A stretch of 14,879 bases of DNA, taken from the NCBI GenBank assembly GCA_018110855.1, contig JAGBFZ010000391.1, forward strand, positions 1 through 14,879, written 5' to 3'. This stretch comes from Oscillospiraceae bacterium (GTDB taxonomy: Bacteria; Bacillota; Clostridia; Oscillospirales; Ruminococcaceae). The translations under genes were made by a program, and so were the position numbers. The notes under the pieces were generated by a model that saw only the letters and a list, made by a program, of their open reading frames with translations, was not told the origin of the DNA and ran no database searches. Below, piece by piece: positions 8,091 through 14,400 of this stretch (position 1 is its first letter; each line of letters opens with the position of its first letter).

Positions 8091-8119
8091 TTGCCTAACT
8101 CATCGGAATGTGATATAAT
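8091..8119 (+). promoter_or_regulatory. Promoter of mtaD
   Basis: TTGCCT (8091-8096), 17 bp, TATAAT (8114-8119). The predicted start near 8126 gives a leader of about 28 bases, too short for a riboswitch. Its position argues that the upstream in-frame extension of the mtaD reading frame (7989-8153) is not translated. Confidence 0.75.
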
Positions 8120-8153
8120 AAATATAACTATTCATGCCGAAAGGACGATGTCT

Positions 8154-9422
8154 ATGAATATCCTTGTAAAGAATATAAAAATGCTTGTGGGAGGCAAGGC
8201 AGCCGAGGGCGATATCTGCATCTCGGGAAACACTATTGCCGCCGCAGGAGCTGCTCCCGCAGATTTCATTGCAGAAAAAATTATCGACGGTTCGGGAAAG
8301 CTCGCCATACCCGGACTTATAAACTGCCACACCCATTCCTATATGTCCCTTTTCCGCAATCTGGCGGACGATCTCACCTTTGAGGACTGGCTTTTCGGCA
8401 ATATCATGCCCCGTGAGGACTCGCTCACTCCCGAGGACGCATACTGGGGCGCAATGCTCTCCTGCATGGAGATGATAAAGAGCGGAACCGTCTGCTTTAT
8501 GGATATGCATATGTTCCCCGACAAGTGCGCTGAGGCGGCAAGGACTCTCGGCATGAGAGCCGTCATGACAAGAGGACTTACGGGTCCCGACAGGACGGAA
8601 AAGGACGCAATTCGCCGCTATAATGAGCATATGCAGGAAAGAGAGCATTTTGCGGACGATCCTCTCATAAGCTTCAGAATGGGTCCCCATGCGATATACA
8701 CCTGCGGACGGGATTACCTTGAATTCCTCATTGAAAAGGCAAAGGAAACAAAGCAGGCTTTCCACATTCACCTTTCCGAAACGGTGAACGAGGTGAAAAA
8801 CTGCTACAAGGAGCATGGAAAATCTCCCGTGGAATATCTTGACGAGTTGGGCTTTTTTGATGTAAGCACAGCTGCCGCTCACTGCGTTCATCTCTCCGAG
8901 CATGATATTGATATCCTTCGTGAAAAAAAGGTCAGCGTTATCCACAATCCGAAGAGCAACTTAAAGCTGGCAAACGGCATTGCTCCCATTCCGAGGCTTC
9001 TTGAAAAGGGCGTTAATGTGTGTCTCGGTACGGACAGTCAGGCTTCAAACAATTCTCTCAATATGTTCTCCGAAATGAGCTTTGCCGCTCTTTTACACAA
9101 GGGCGTTTCGGGCATTCCCACACTCTGCTCCGCTCCCGAGGTAATTGATTTTGCTACGGTGAATGCCGCAAAGGCTCTGGGCTTCGAGAAAACGGGGGCT
9201 ATTGCTGCGGGAAACAAGGCGGATATTGCCATACTCGACCTTGATCGTCCCGAGTTTTATCCCCGTAATGACCTGACTGCCGCTATGGTTTATTCCGCAA
9301 ACGGCAGCGAGGTGGATACTGTTATTATAAATGGTGAGATAGTTCTTGAAAAGGGCAGGCTCACTAAGTTTGATGAAGAGGAGATCTGCGCAAAGGCAAG
9401 GGAAGCGGCGGAAAGATTTTAA
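8154..9422 (+). CDS. mtaD: 5-methylthioadenosine/S-adenosylhomocysteine deaminase
   Basis: A 422-residue metal-dependent amidohydrolase of the MtaD family. It converts the adenine of S-adenosylhomocysteine, 5'-methylthioadenosine or 5'-deoxyadenosine to hypoxanthine, releasing ammonia. Metal ligands and catalytic residues are in place: His59 and His61 (CHTHS), His206 and Glu209 (HIHLSE), His243 (AAHC) and Asp294 (GTDSQASNN). The frame is open further upstream, but that part contains the promoter. Of the two close ATGs at 8148 and 8154, only the second has good spacing (8 bases) from AAGGA, so I start there; the length then matches the family. The next gene is a SAH hydrolase homologue, which suggests the two work in sequence on S-adenosylhomocysteine. 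Exact substrate preference within the family is not certain from sequence. Confidence 0.92.
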   Translation: MNILVKNIKMLVGGKAAEGDICISGNTIAAAGAAPADFIAEKIIDGSGKLAIPGLINCHTHSYMSLFRNLADDLTFEDWLFGNIMPREDSLTPEDAYWGAMLSCMEMIKSGTVCFMDMHMFPDKCAEAARTLGMRAVMTRGLTGPDRTEKDAIRRYNEHMQEREHFADDPLISFRMGPHAIYTCGRDYLEFLIEKAKETKQAFHIHLSETVNEVKNCYKEHGKSPVEYLDELGFFDVSTAAAHCVHLSEHDIDILREKKVSVIHNPKSNLKLANGIAPIPRLLEKGVNVCLGTDSQASNNSLNMFSEMSFAALLHKGVSGIPTLCSAPEVIDFATVNAAKALGFEKTGAIAAGNKADIAILDLDRPEFYPRNDLTAAMVYSANGSEVDTVIINGEIVLEKGRLTKFDEEEICAKAREAAERF

Positions 9423-9426
9423 TAAT

Positions 9427-9459
9427 TTTTCAACAGCATGACAAATCGGAAGTTGAAAA
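9427..9459 (+). terminator. Weak terminator-like hairpin after mtaD
   Basis: TTTTCAAC (9427-9434) pairs perfectly with GTTGAAAA (9452-9459) across a 17-base loop. It starts four bases after the stop codon and is followed by T-rich sequence. The stem is short and AT-rich, so read-through into the downstream hydrolase gene is plausible. Confidence 0.35.
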
Positions 9460-9460
9460 T

Positions 9461-9551
9461 TTATTCTTTATTATTTATTCGCTATTCTTTATTCTTTAAA
9501 ATTATTCGTTTATCATCTTTTAAAGAATAAAGAAAAAAGAATAAAGCAAAA
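9461..9551. repeat. Inverted pair of degenerate heptamer arrays
   Basis: On the left, five consecutive 7-bp units resemble TTATTCT (starting at 9461, 9468, 9475, 9482 and 9489, each with at most two changes). On the right, in the opposite orientation, are AGAATAA (9524), AGAAAAA (9531) and AGAATAA (9538), then a diverged AGCAAAA. Around the junction, 9485-9501 pairs perfectly with 9518-9534 (17 bp, 16-base loop). It is not a good terminator: the right arm is followed by A-rich sequence on the plus strand. Confidence 0.7.
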
Positions 9552-9580
9552 TTCCAATTGTTTCAAGCTGAAATTTCCCT

Positions 9581-9658
9581 ATTGGCGCGGTGACAAAACT
9601 AACCAATCCACGCAAAGAAACAGCGCGACCTCGCCGCGGGTCGTCACCCGCTTCCAAT
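9581..9658 (+). other. GC-rich structured island upstream of the SAH hydrolase gene; possible regulatory RNA or small repeat element
   Basis: A GC-rich stretch in otherwise AT-rich DNA. ATTGG (9581-9585) and GGTGAC (9589-9594) can pair with CCAAT (9654-9658) and GTCACC (9643-9648), closing the whole element. Two internal hairpins compete for the same bases: CGACC (9626-9630) with GGTCG (9639-9643), and GCGGGT (9636-9641) with ACCCGC (9646-9651). It lies 45 bases before the start codon. It matches no riboswitch consensus I can recall with confidence; a SAH-type riboswitch was considered and not supported. I see no clear promoter in 9552-9702. Confidence 0.45.
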
Positions 9659-9702
9659 TTATCGAACACTCACCAAAAAATAACCTGAAAGGAAAGATAA
9701 AA

Positions 9703-10953
9703 ATGTCAATTACAAGCGAGATCAGAAAACCCGAGCTCTGGGAAAGCGGAGCAAGAAAAATCCAGTGGGTAAAGCAGAATATGCCCCTTTTACGAGGTAT
9801 CGAGGAGGAATTTTCAAAGGAAAAGCCCTTTGAGGGGCTGAAGGTCGCATTGTCCGTTCATCTTGAGGCAAAGACCGCATATCTTTGCAAGGTGCTTGCC
9901 GCAGGCGGTGCGGATATGTACGTTACAGGCTCGAATCCTCTTTCCACACAGGACGATGTTGCGGCTGCTCTTGTTCATGACGGACTCAAGGTGTTCGCAT
10001 GGTACAATGCCACCGATGAGGAATATCACCGCCATATTGCCCGTGTTATCGAGGCGGGACCCAACATCATCATTGATGACGGCGGAGACCTTGTTCATCT
10101 TATCCACACCGAGCACCCCGAGCTTATCCCCAATGTTATCGGCGGCTGCGAGGAAACAACCACAGGCATTATCCGTCTTATTGCCATGAACAGGGCGAAG
10201 GAGCTTAAATTCCCCATGGTGCTTGTTAACAATGCCGACTGCAAGCATCTTTTCGACAACCGTTACGGCACAGGTCAGTCCGTCTGGGACGGCATCAACC
10301 GCACCACAAATCTAATTGTTGCGGGCAAGAATGTTGTTGTTGCGGGCTACGGCTGGTGCGGCAAGGGCGTTGCAATGAGAGCAAAGGGCATGGGCGCATC
10401 TGTTATCGTCACCGAGGTTGACCCCATCAAGGCTATGGAGGCTGTTATGGACGGCTTCAAGGTGATGAAGATGGAGGAAGCCGCAAAATACGTTGATTTC
10501 TTCGTTACCGTTACGGGCTGCGACGGCGTTATCACCGAAAAATCCTTTATGAATATGAAGGACGGTGCTGTATGCTGCAATGCGGGGCATTTTGACTGCG
10601 AGGTAGACGTTGCATGGCTCAGAAACAACTGCGAGGAATCATGGATAGCAAGAAACAATATCATGGGCTATAAGCTCAAAAACGGCAGAAGCATTTACAT
10701 CATTGCCGAGGGACGTCTTGTAAATCTTGCGGCAGGAGACGGACACCCTGCGGAGATAATGGATATGTCCTTTGCGGTTCAGGCAATGAGCGCACTTTAT
10801 CTTGTTAAAAACAAGGGAAAATTCGATGATATGGTAATTGACGTTCCCCGTGAGGTGGATATGGAGATAGCAAGGAGAAAGCTTGCCGCATGGGATATTG
10901 AGATAGACAGGCTTACTCCCGAGCAGGAGGCATATCTTAACAAGGGGCTTTGA
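9703..10953 (+). CDS. ahcY: S-adenosylhomocysteine hydrolase family, short type; possibly S-inosylhomocysteine hydrolase
   Basis: A 416-residue NAD-dependent enzyme that cleaves S-adenosyl- or S-inosylhomocysteine to homocysteine plus nucleoside. The catalytic set is complete by alignment to human AHCY recalled from memory: His53, Asp126 (DDGGD), Glu151 (CEETTTG), Lys181 and Asp185 (CKHLFDN), and His296 (AGHFD). The NAD-binding loop is GYGWCGKG (215-222). Two features are unusual. Human Thr57 and Glu59, which contact adenine, correspond to Glu55 and Lys57 here (VHLEAKTA), and human Met351 to Asp346 (DGHP). The protein also ends at YLNKGL, lacking the C-terminal Lys/Tyr tail that reaches into the partner subunit's NAD site, as in archaeal and Thermotoga enzymes. 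An AAAGGA site lies 9 bases before the ATG. The adjacent SAH deaminase supports the inosyl substrate, but classical SAH hydrolysis is not excluded. Confidence 0.93.
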   Translation: MSITSEIRKPELWESGARKIQWVKQNMPLLRGIEEEFSKEKPFEGLKVALSVHLEAKTAYLCKVLAAGGADMYVTGSNPLSTQDDVAAALVHDGLKVFAWYNATDEEYHRHIARVIEAGPNIIIDDGGDLVHLIHTEHPELIPNVIGGCEETTTGIIRLIAMNRAKELKFPMVLVNNADCKHLFDNRYGTGQSVWDGINRTTNLIVAGKNVVVAGYGWCGKGVAMRAKGMGASVIVTEVDPIKAMEAVMDGFKVMKMEEAAKYVDFFVTVTGCDGVITEKSFMNMKDGAVCCNAGHFDCEVDVAWLRNNCEESWIARNNIMGYKLKNGRSIYIIAEGRLVNLAAGDGHPAEIMDMSFAVQAMSALYLVKNKGKFDDMVIDVPREVDMEIARRKLAAWDIEIDRLTPEQEAYLNKGL

Positions 10954-10965
10954 TACTATTCATTT

Positions 10966-11040
10966 GGAGGTAACGGTTATGAAAAATCTTACGGCATTTA
11001 TGGCACTTGCCGCTGTTATGGCTTTGCTTACTGCCTGCGG
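10966..11040 (+). repeat. RBS/signal-peptide duplication, copy 1
   Basis: From GGAGG through the lipobox codons, this 75-base stretch aligns with 11648-11721 at about 65 identical positions by eye, with one single-base gap. Similarity ends right after the lipobox, so only the ribosome binding site and secretion signal are shared. Confidence 0.75.
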
Positions 11041-11623
11041 AAACTCAGGCGAAACATCGGTGGATTCCGATACTACTGAGCAGACAAAGGAAGAAACTGT
11101 TTTTTCCTATGAAACACAGGTCACCGAATCGGCTTCGGAGATCTCCGTTACTTCCGAAGTTATTTCTGAAATGTCGGAAACGACCCTTTCGGAAGAACAG
11201 ACATCGGTCAGCGAAGCGGCGGAGAATGAGCCGCAAATACGTGTAGAGTGGGCAGACGAGACTGTGCTTACAGCAGATCATGATGAATATGATATTTTCG
11301 AGCTGTCCGAGGAACAGGCAAAGGTAGCATTCACATCGGACACTCCCGTAAATGGATTTGTCATACTGGAGCTTACGCTTACGGACTGCAGCGATGAAGG
11401 GGTTATGACCTTTATCGCATATCCTGCTGCATCGCCGGATATCACCCCCGAAAAGCCACTTGTTATAGGCTTTACCTTTATGGGGGATATTCCCGGGTAT
11501 GGCTTTCAATATGAGGACGCCGACGGGAACATTCGCCGCTTTGCCATGGAAATAAGCGGCGAGGACGGCTCTCTCCTGATACGGGAGGCAAGCGGGGAAT
11601 ACTATGACTTTGTTCTTGAATAA
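10979..11623 (+). CDS. Secreted lipoprotein of unknown function
   Basis: A 214-residue predicted lipoprotein. A short lysine start, a hydrophobic stretch and the lipobox LTAC (Cys20) mark a type II signal peptide, so the mature protein is anchored on the outer face of the membrane. Residues about 22-88 are a Ser/Thr/Glu-rich linker typical of surface proteins. Residues about 90-214 look like a folded, beta-rich domain (VRVEWADE-like start, VNGFVILELTLTDC, FIAYPAAS) that I do not recognise. Translation starts at 10979, with GGAGG 8 bases upstream; the in-frame ATG at 10964 lies before that site and is not used. It follows the hydrolase gene by 25 bases with no terminator, so it is probably co-transcribed. 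Confidence 0.82.
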   Translation: MKNLTAFMALAAVMALLTACGNSGETSVDSDTTEQTKEETVFSYETQVTESASEISVTSEVISEMSETTLSEEQTSVSEAAENEPQIRVEWADETVLTADHDEYDIFELSEEQAKVAFTSDTPVNGFVILELTLTDCSDEGVMTFIAYPAASPDITPEKPLVIGFTFMGDIPGYGFQYEDADGNIRRFAMEISGEDGSLLIREASGEYYDFVLE

Positions 11624-11647
11624 ATATATGAGGTATTACTTATTTTC

Positions 11648-11721
11648 GGAGGTACGGTTATGAAAAAACTTATTGCCTTTATGGCGCTTGCTGCTGTTAT
11701 GACATCGCTTACTGCCTGCGG
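11648..11721 (+). repeat. RBS/signal-peptide duplication, copy 2
   Basis: Second copy of the segment at 10966-11040, covering GGAGG, the start codon and the signal-peptide codons of the following lipoprotein gene. The encoded peptides share MAFMALAAVM-like cores and LTACG. Confidence 0.75.
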
Positions 11722-11896
11722 CGGCGATACATCTGTGGAGAGAGCCGAAAAAGCTCTTGAAAGCGCACAGGACGCTATTGGAGAGGCTGTTGATACAAAG
11801 GCTTCGCAGCTTGCCGATGCGGCTATTGGTGATATGGAAATTCCCGATGGAAACGGAGAAACCGAGCTGCCCGATATAAATGAGCTGACAGAATGA
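11660..11896 (+). CDS. Small lipoprotein of unknown function
   Basis: A 78-residue protein with a signal peptide nearly identical to that of the preceding lipoprotein (FMALAAVM, then LTAC with Cys20). The mature part is only about 58 residues. It has an Ala/Glu-rich, probably helical stretch (residues about 25-56: VERAEKALESAQDAIGEAV and onward) and an acidic, Pro-containing tail. There is no resemblance to the mature part of the first lipoprotein. GGAGG lies 7 bases before the ATG. Its stop codon overlaps the start of the next gene in ATGA, which suggests translational coupling. No function can be assigned. Confidence 0.78.
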   Translation: MKKLIAFMALAAVMTSLTACGGDTSVERAEKALESAQDAIGEAVDTKASQLADAAIGDMEIPDGNGETELPDINELTE

Positions 11897-12255
11897 AAAT
11901 GCTTTTGAAAGCTGCCGTCATTCCGCTTATCGCCCTGTTTATTTTCATTCTTGCAATGCGAAACGGCTACATTACAGGCACAGCAGACAACAATACAGGC
12001 AGATTTGCGGTAAGTGCCGAGAATTACGGTACCTATGAAGCAAATGGCGCTGTGAAATATGTTTACTTTTTTGATGAAACGGGAATGCTTGTCAAGCGGC
12101 TTGATTTTCATAACCGAGGCGGAATTAAGATAATTGGAAATTCGGAAACCGTTTCTGTCAGCAAAGGAACTGCTGTGCAGTATTTCGACTATTTGGGAAA
12201 CGGCATACTGCTTCAAAAAAGCAGTCCTCACACCGAAAACCGAAAGGAAAAATAA
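11893..12255 (+). CDS. Small membrane-anchored protein of unknown function
   Basis: A 120-residue protein with one N-terminal hydrophobic helix (residues about 5-22, LLKAAVIPLIALFIFILAM) and no lipobox or clear cleavage site, so it is probably anchored with the rest outside. The exposed part (30-110) is rich in aromatic residues and glycine and looks beta-stranded (YVYFFDETGMLVKRLDF, VQYFDYLGNG). I do not recognise the family. Its ATG overlaps the previous stop codon in ATGA and it lacks a strong ribosome binding site of its own, which fits coupled translation. An alternative ATG two codons downstream is equally possible. Its stop codon directly abuts the next start. Confidence 0.7.
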   Translation: MKMLLKAAVIPLIALFIFILAMRNGYITGTADNNTGRFAVSAENYGTYEANGAVKYVYFFDETGMLVKRLDFHNRGGIKIIGNSETVSVSKGTAVQYFDYLGNGILLQKSSPHTENRKEK

Positions 12256-13422
12256 ATGAACGAACAGACAAAAAAAGACGGGCAGACAAATTCCTGCTCC
12301 GTTTACAAAAAATGCAGCGGCTGTCAGCTTCGTAATATGACTTACGAGGAGCAGCTCCGCTTTAAGCAGATAAAGGTGGACAGGCTCATGGGAAAGCTCT
12401 GCCGTCCCGACAGGATCATCGCCGCAGAAAAACCCGAGGGTTACCGCTGCAAGGTTCAGGGAGCCTTTGATTTCAAAAACGGAAAGACCGTTTCGGGAGT
12501 TTATCAGTCCTCAACAGGCGGAGTTGTGGCGGCAGAACGCTGCCCCATCAATGACGAGCGGGCGGACAAAATTATCAAGGCGGTGAAAAAGACCGCTATG
12601 AGTCTGAAAATTCCCGTATGGTGCAGCTATAACGGCAGGGGCTTTCTCCGTCATGTGCTTGTGAGAATTGCAAGAAATACGGGGGAGATAATGGTGATAA
12701 TCGTTGGAGCTTCGGAGAATTTTCCGTCAAAGGCGGCTTTTGTTAAGAGCCTGTTGGAAAAATGCCCCGAGATAACCACCCTTGTGTTTTCGGTCAACCG
12801 CTCGGACAAAATGACTGTGGGGGACAAATGCGAGGTGCTTTACGGCAACGGGTATATCGAGGATATCATCTGCAAAAAGCGTTTCAGGATATCTCCCAAG
12901 TCCTTTGCTCAGGTAAATCCCGCTCAGGCTGAAAAGCTTTATGAGCTTGCGGTAGGCTCGGCAAAGCTTACGGGAAAGGAAACTGTCATTGATGCATACT
13001 GCGGCATCGGTGCAATGAGCCTTATCGCTGCAGGCAGGTCGAAAAAGGTCTACGGCTGCGAGATAAACAGGTCGGCGGTAAATGACGCTGTTATAAACGC
13101 AAAGCTCAATAATGCCGATAATGTTGAATTTATCTGCTCGGACAGCGGAAAATTCCTCTCGGAATTTAACGAGGCGGGTCTGAAAGCGGATGTGGTTATC
13201 CTTGACCCTGCAAGAGCGGGATGTGACAGGAAATTTATTTCCGAGCTTGTTAAAGCCTCTCCCGAACGTATCGTATATGTTTCCTGCGAGCCTGAGACTC
13301 AGGCGAGAGATGTTTTCTTCCTTATCAAAAACGGCTACAAGCTTAAAAAGCTTATGCCTGTGGATATGTTCCCTTTTACAAATCATGTTGAGTGCATTGC
13401 GGTTTTGAATAAAGTCAGATAA
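12256..13422 (+). CDS. 23S rRNA (uracil-5-)-methyltransferase, RumA/RlmD family
   Basis: A 388-residue SAM-dependent enzyme that makes 5-methyluridine in RNA. Iron-sulfur cysteines appear as Cys14, Cys20, Cys23 (CSVYKKCSGC) and Cys96 (AERCPI), the arrangement of RumA-type enzymes. SFAQVN (216-221) and DAYCGIG (246-252) bind SAM. LDPARAGC (316-323) is the conserved Asp-Pro motif. SCEP (343-346) holds the catalytic nucleophile Cys344, and HVE at 377-379 gives the general base Glu379. The usual N-terminal TRAM RNA-binding domain is absent: the Fe-S motif begins at residue 14, making this a shorter form. Which uridine (or tRNA position 54) it modifies is not readable. Its use of SAM produces S-adenosylhomocysteine, the substrate of the upstream genes, though that link is general. 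AAAGGA precedes the ATG, which directly abuts the previous stop. Confidence 0.93.
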   Translation: MNEQTKKDGQTNSCSVYKKCSGCQLRNMTYEEQLRFKQIKVDRLMGKLCRPDRIIAAEKPEGYRCKVQGAFDFKNGKTVSGVYQSSTGGVVAAERCPINDERADKIIKAVKKTAMSLKIPVWCSYNGRGFLRHVLVRIARNTGEIMVIIVGASENFPSKAAFVKSLLEKCPEITTLVFSVNRSDKMTVGDKCEVLYGNGYIEDIICKKRFRISPKSFAQVNPAQAEKLYELAVGSAKLTGKETVIDAYCGIGAMSLIAAGRSKKVYGCEINRSAVNDAVINAKLNNADNVEFICSDSGKFLSEFNEAGLKADVVILDPARAGCDRKFISELVKASPERIVYVSCEPETQARDVFFLIKNGYKLKKLMPVDMFPFTNHVECIAVLNKVR

Positions 13423-13440
13423 AATAAGGAGCGCTTTAAA

Positions 13441-13560
13441 ATGTCCGAAAAACATTTTTTTCACGTCCGCAAGAGAACATTGCTTACAATTGCAGGAGTA
13501 ATGTTTGTGAGATATCCGCTTATGGAAAAAAATGCGGAAGAGGCAGTTTCAGAGGTATAA
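13441..13560 (+). CDS. 39-residue small protein of unknown function
   Basis: A short frame with ATG 9 bases after AAGGAG. It encodes a basic start (SEKHFFHVRKR), a moderately hydrophobic middle (TLLTIAGVMFVRYPLM) and an acidic end (KNAEEAVSEV). It fills the gap between the methyltransferase gene and the DUF5131 gene, ending 3 bases before the next ATG, with its last codons covering that gene's AGAGG ribosome binding site. Good signal and tight spacing argue for a real coupled small gene. It could also be a leader peptide or a decayed remnant. No family is recognised. Confidence 0.55.
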   Translation: MSEKHFFHVRKRTLLTIAGVMFVRYPLMEKNAEEAVSEV

Positions 13561-13563
13561 GCT

Positions 13564-14385
13564 ATGGAACGTCCCGAATCAATTTATGCCGACTGGAATC
13601 CATGGCACGGCTGCACTAAAATAAGTCCCGGGTGCAAATTTTGCTATGTTTACAGACAGGACGAGATGTACGGCAGTGCAGAGGCAAGCAGTCTTTGCCG
13701 AAAGACGAAGGCTTTTGATATGCCCGTTCGTAAAAAACGTGACGGCAGCTATAAAATTCCCTCGGGGAAAATTATTTTTACCTGCTTTACCTCGGATTTT
13801 CTTCTCTCAGACGCCGATGAATGGAGAGACGAATGCTGGAAAATGATGAAAGAGCGGAGTGACTGCTATTTTTATTTTTTCACAAAGCGCATTGACCGTC
13901 TGGAAAAATGCCTCCCTTCCGACTGGGGCGAGGGATATGACAATGTTATAATAGGCTGTACTGTGGAGAATCAGGACAGAGCCGATCACAGGCTTCCCAT
14001 TTTTCTTTCCCTGCCCATAAAGCACCGCTCGGTTATCGTATCACCTTTGCTTGAAAGTATTGACATTTCTCCCTATCTTGACAGCCGTATCGAAGAGGTC
14101 TCGGTGGGCGGTGAATCGGGACGGTTTGCCCGTCCCTGTCATTATGAATGGATACTGGATATACGCCAAAGCTGCATAGAAAAAAACATTCCCTTTTATT
14201 TTCATCAGACGGGTGCGAATTTCGTTAAGGACGGGCGGACGTACAGGATAGCCCGCAGATTTCAGCGCAGTCAGGCGAGAAAGGCGGGTATTGATTTCCG
14301 AATCGGAGAGGGCTTTATTCCCGAAACCGCCGAATATAATGCGGAGACGGACGAGGATTTTCAGCTTACTATCGACGGGATATGA
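13564..14385 (+). CDS. DUF5131 family protein (phage Gp37/Gp68-like, three-cysteine motif)
   Basis: A 273-residue protein of the Gp37/Gp68 family, with the hallmark WNPWHGC (residues 11-17) and three cysteines Cys17, Cys24 and Cys27 (GCTKISPGCKFC). They resemble, with altered spacing, the Fe-S cluster motif of radical SAM proteins. Further family features are FTCFTSDFL, YFYFFTKRIDRL, NVIIGCTVENQ, SPLLESI, GGESG and the C-terminal FYFHQTGANF. Members occur in phages, islands and chromosomes and are often found near a partner gene, TcmP. No TcmP-like protein is in this window. Function is unknown; a radical-SAM-like chemistry is an inference from the cysteines. It lies between an RNA methyltransferase and a nitrilase-family gene, with AGAGG 8 bases before its ATG. 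Confidence 0.87.
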   Translation: MERPESIYADWNPWHGCTKISPGCKFCYVYRQDEMYGSAEASSLCRKTKAFDMPVRKKRDGSYKIPSGKIIFTCFTSDFLLSDADEWRDECWKMMKERSDCYFYFFTKRIDRLEKCLPSDWGEGYDNVIIGCTVENQDRADHRLPIFLSLPIKHRSVIVSPLLESIDISPYLDSRIEEVSVGGESGRFARPCHYEWILDIRQSCIEKNIPFYFHQTGANFVKDGRTYRIARRFQRSQARKAGIDFRIGEGFIPETAEYNAETDEDFQLTIDGI

Positions 14386-14400
14386 AGGAGGCGGTCAGAC

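Noticed and set aside
7989..8153. N-terminal extension of the mtaD frame by 55 residues
   Set aside because: It covers the TTGCCT/TATAAT promoter and lacks a ribosome binding site; family length and AAGGA spacing support the start at 8154.
8100..8945. 281-residue minus-strand frame across mtaD
   Set aside because: Shadow of mtaD; its start would lie inside the gene and its sequence resembles no family.
9485..9534. Rho-independent terminator from the 17-bp AT-rich inverted repeat
   Set aside because: The stem has almost no G-C pairs and is followed by A-rich, not T-rich, sequence on the plus strand.
9461..9551. CRISPR array
   Set aside because: Units are 7 bp and contiguous without spacers, and no cas genes are in the window.
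9552..9702. SAH, SAM or T-box riboswitch upstream of ahcY
   Set aside because: No match to the conserved cores I know (no T-box AGGGTGG, no recognisable SAM-I, SMK or SAH-box core); kept only as an unclassified structured region.
12727..13464. 245-residue minus-strand frame across the methyltransferase gene
   Set aside because: Shadow of a gene with all catalytic motifs on the plus strand.
13564..14385. Prophage remnant around the Gp37/Gp68-like gene
   Set aside because: No integrase, structural, lysis or attachment-site features nearby; flanking genes look like ordinary chromosomal genes.
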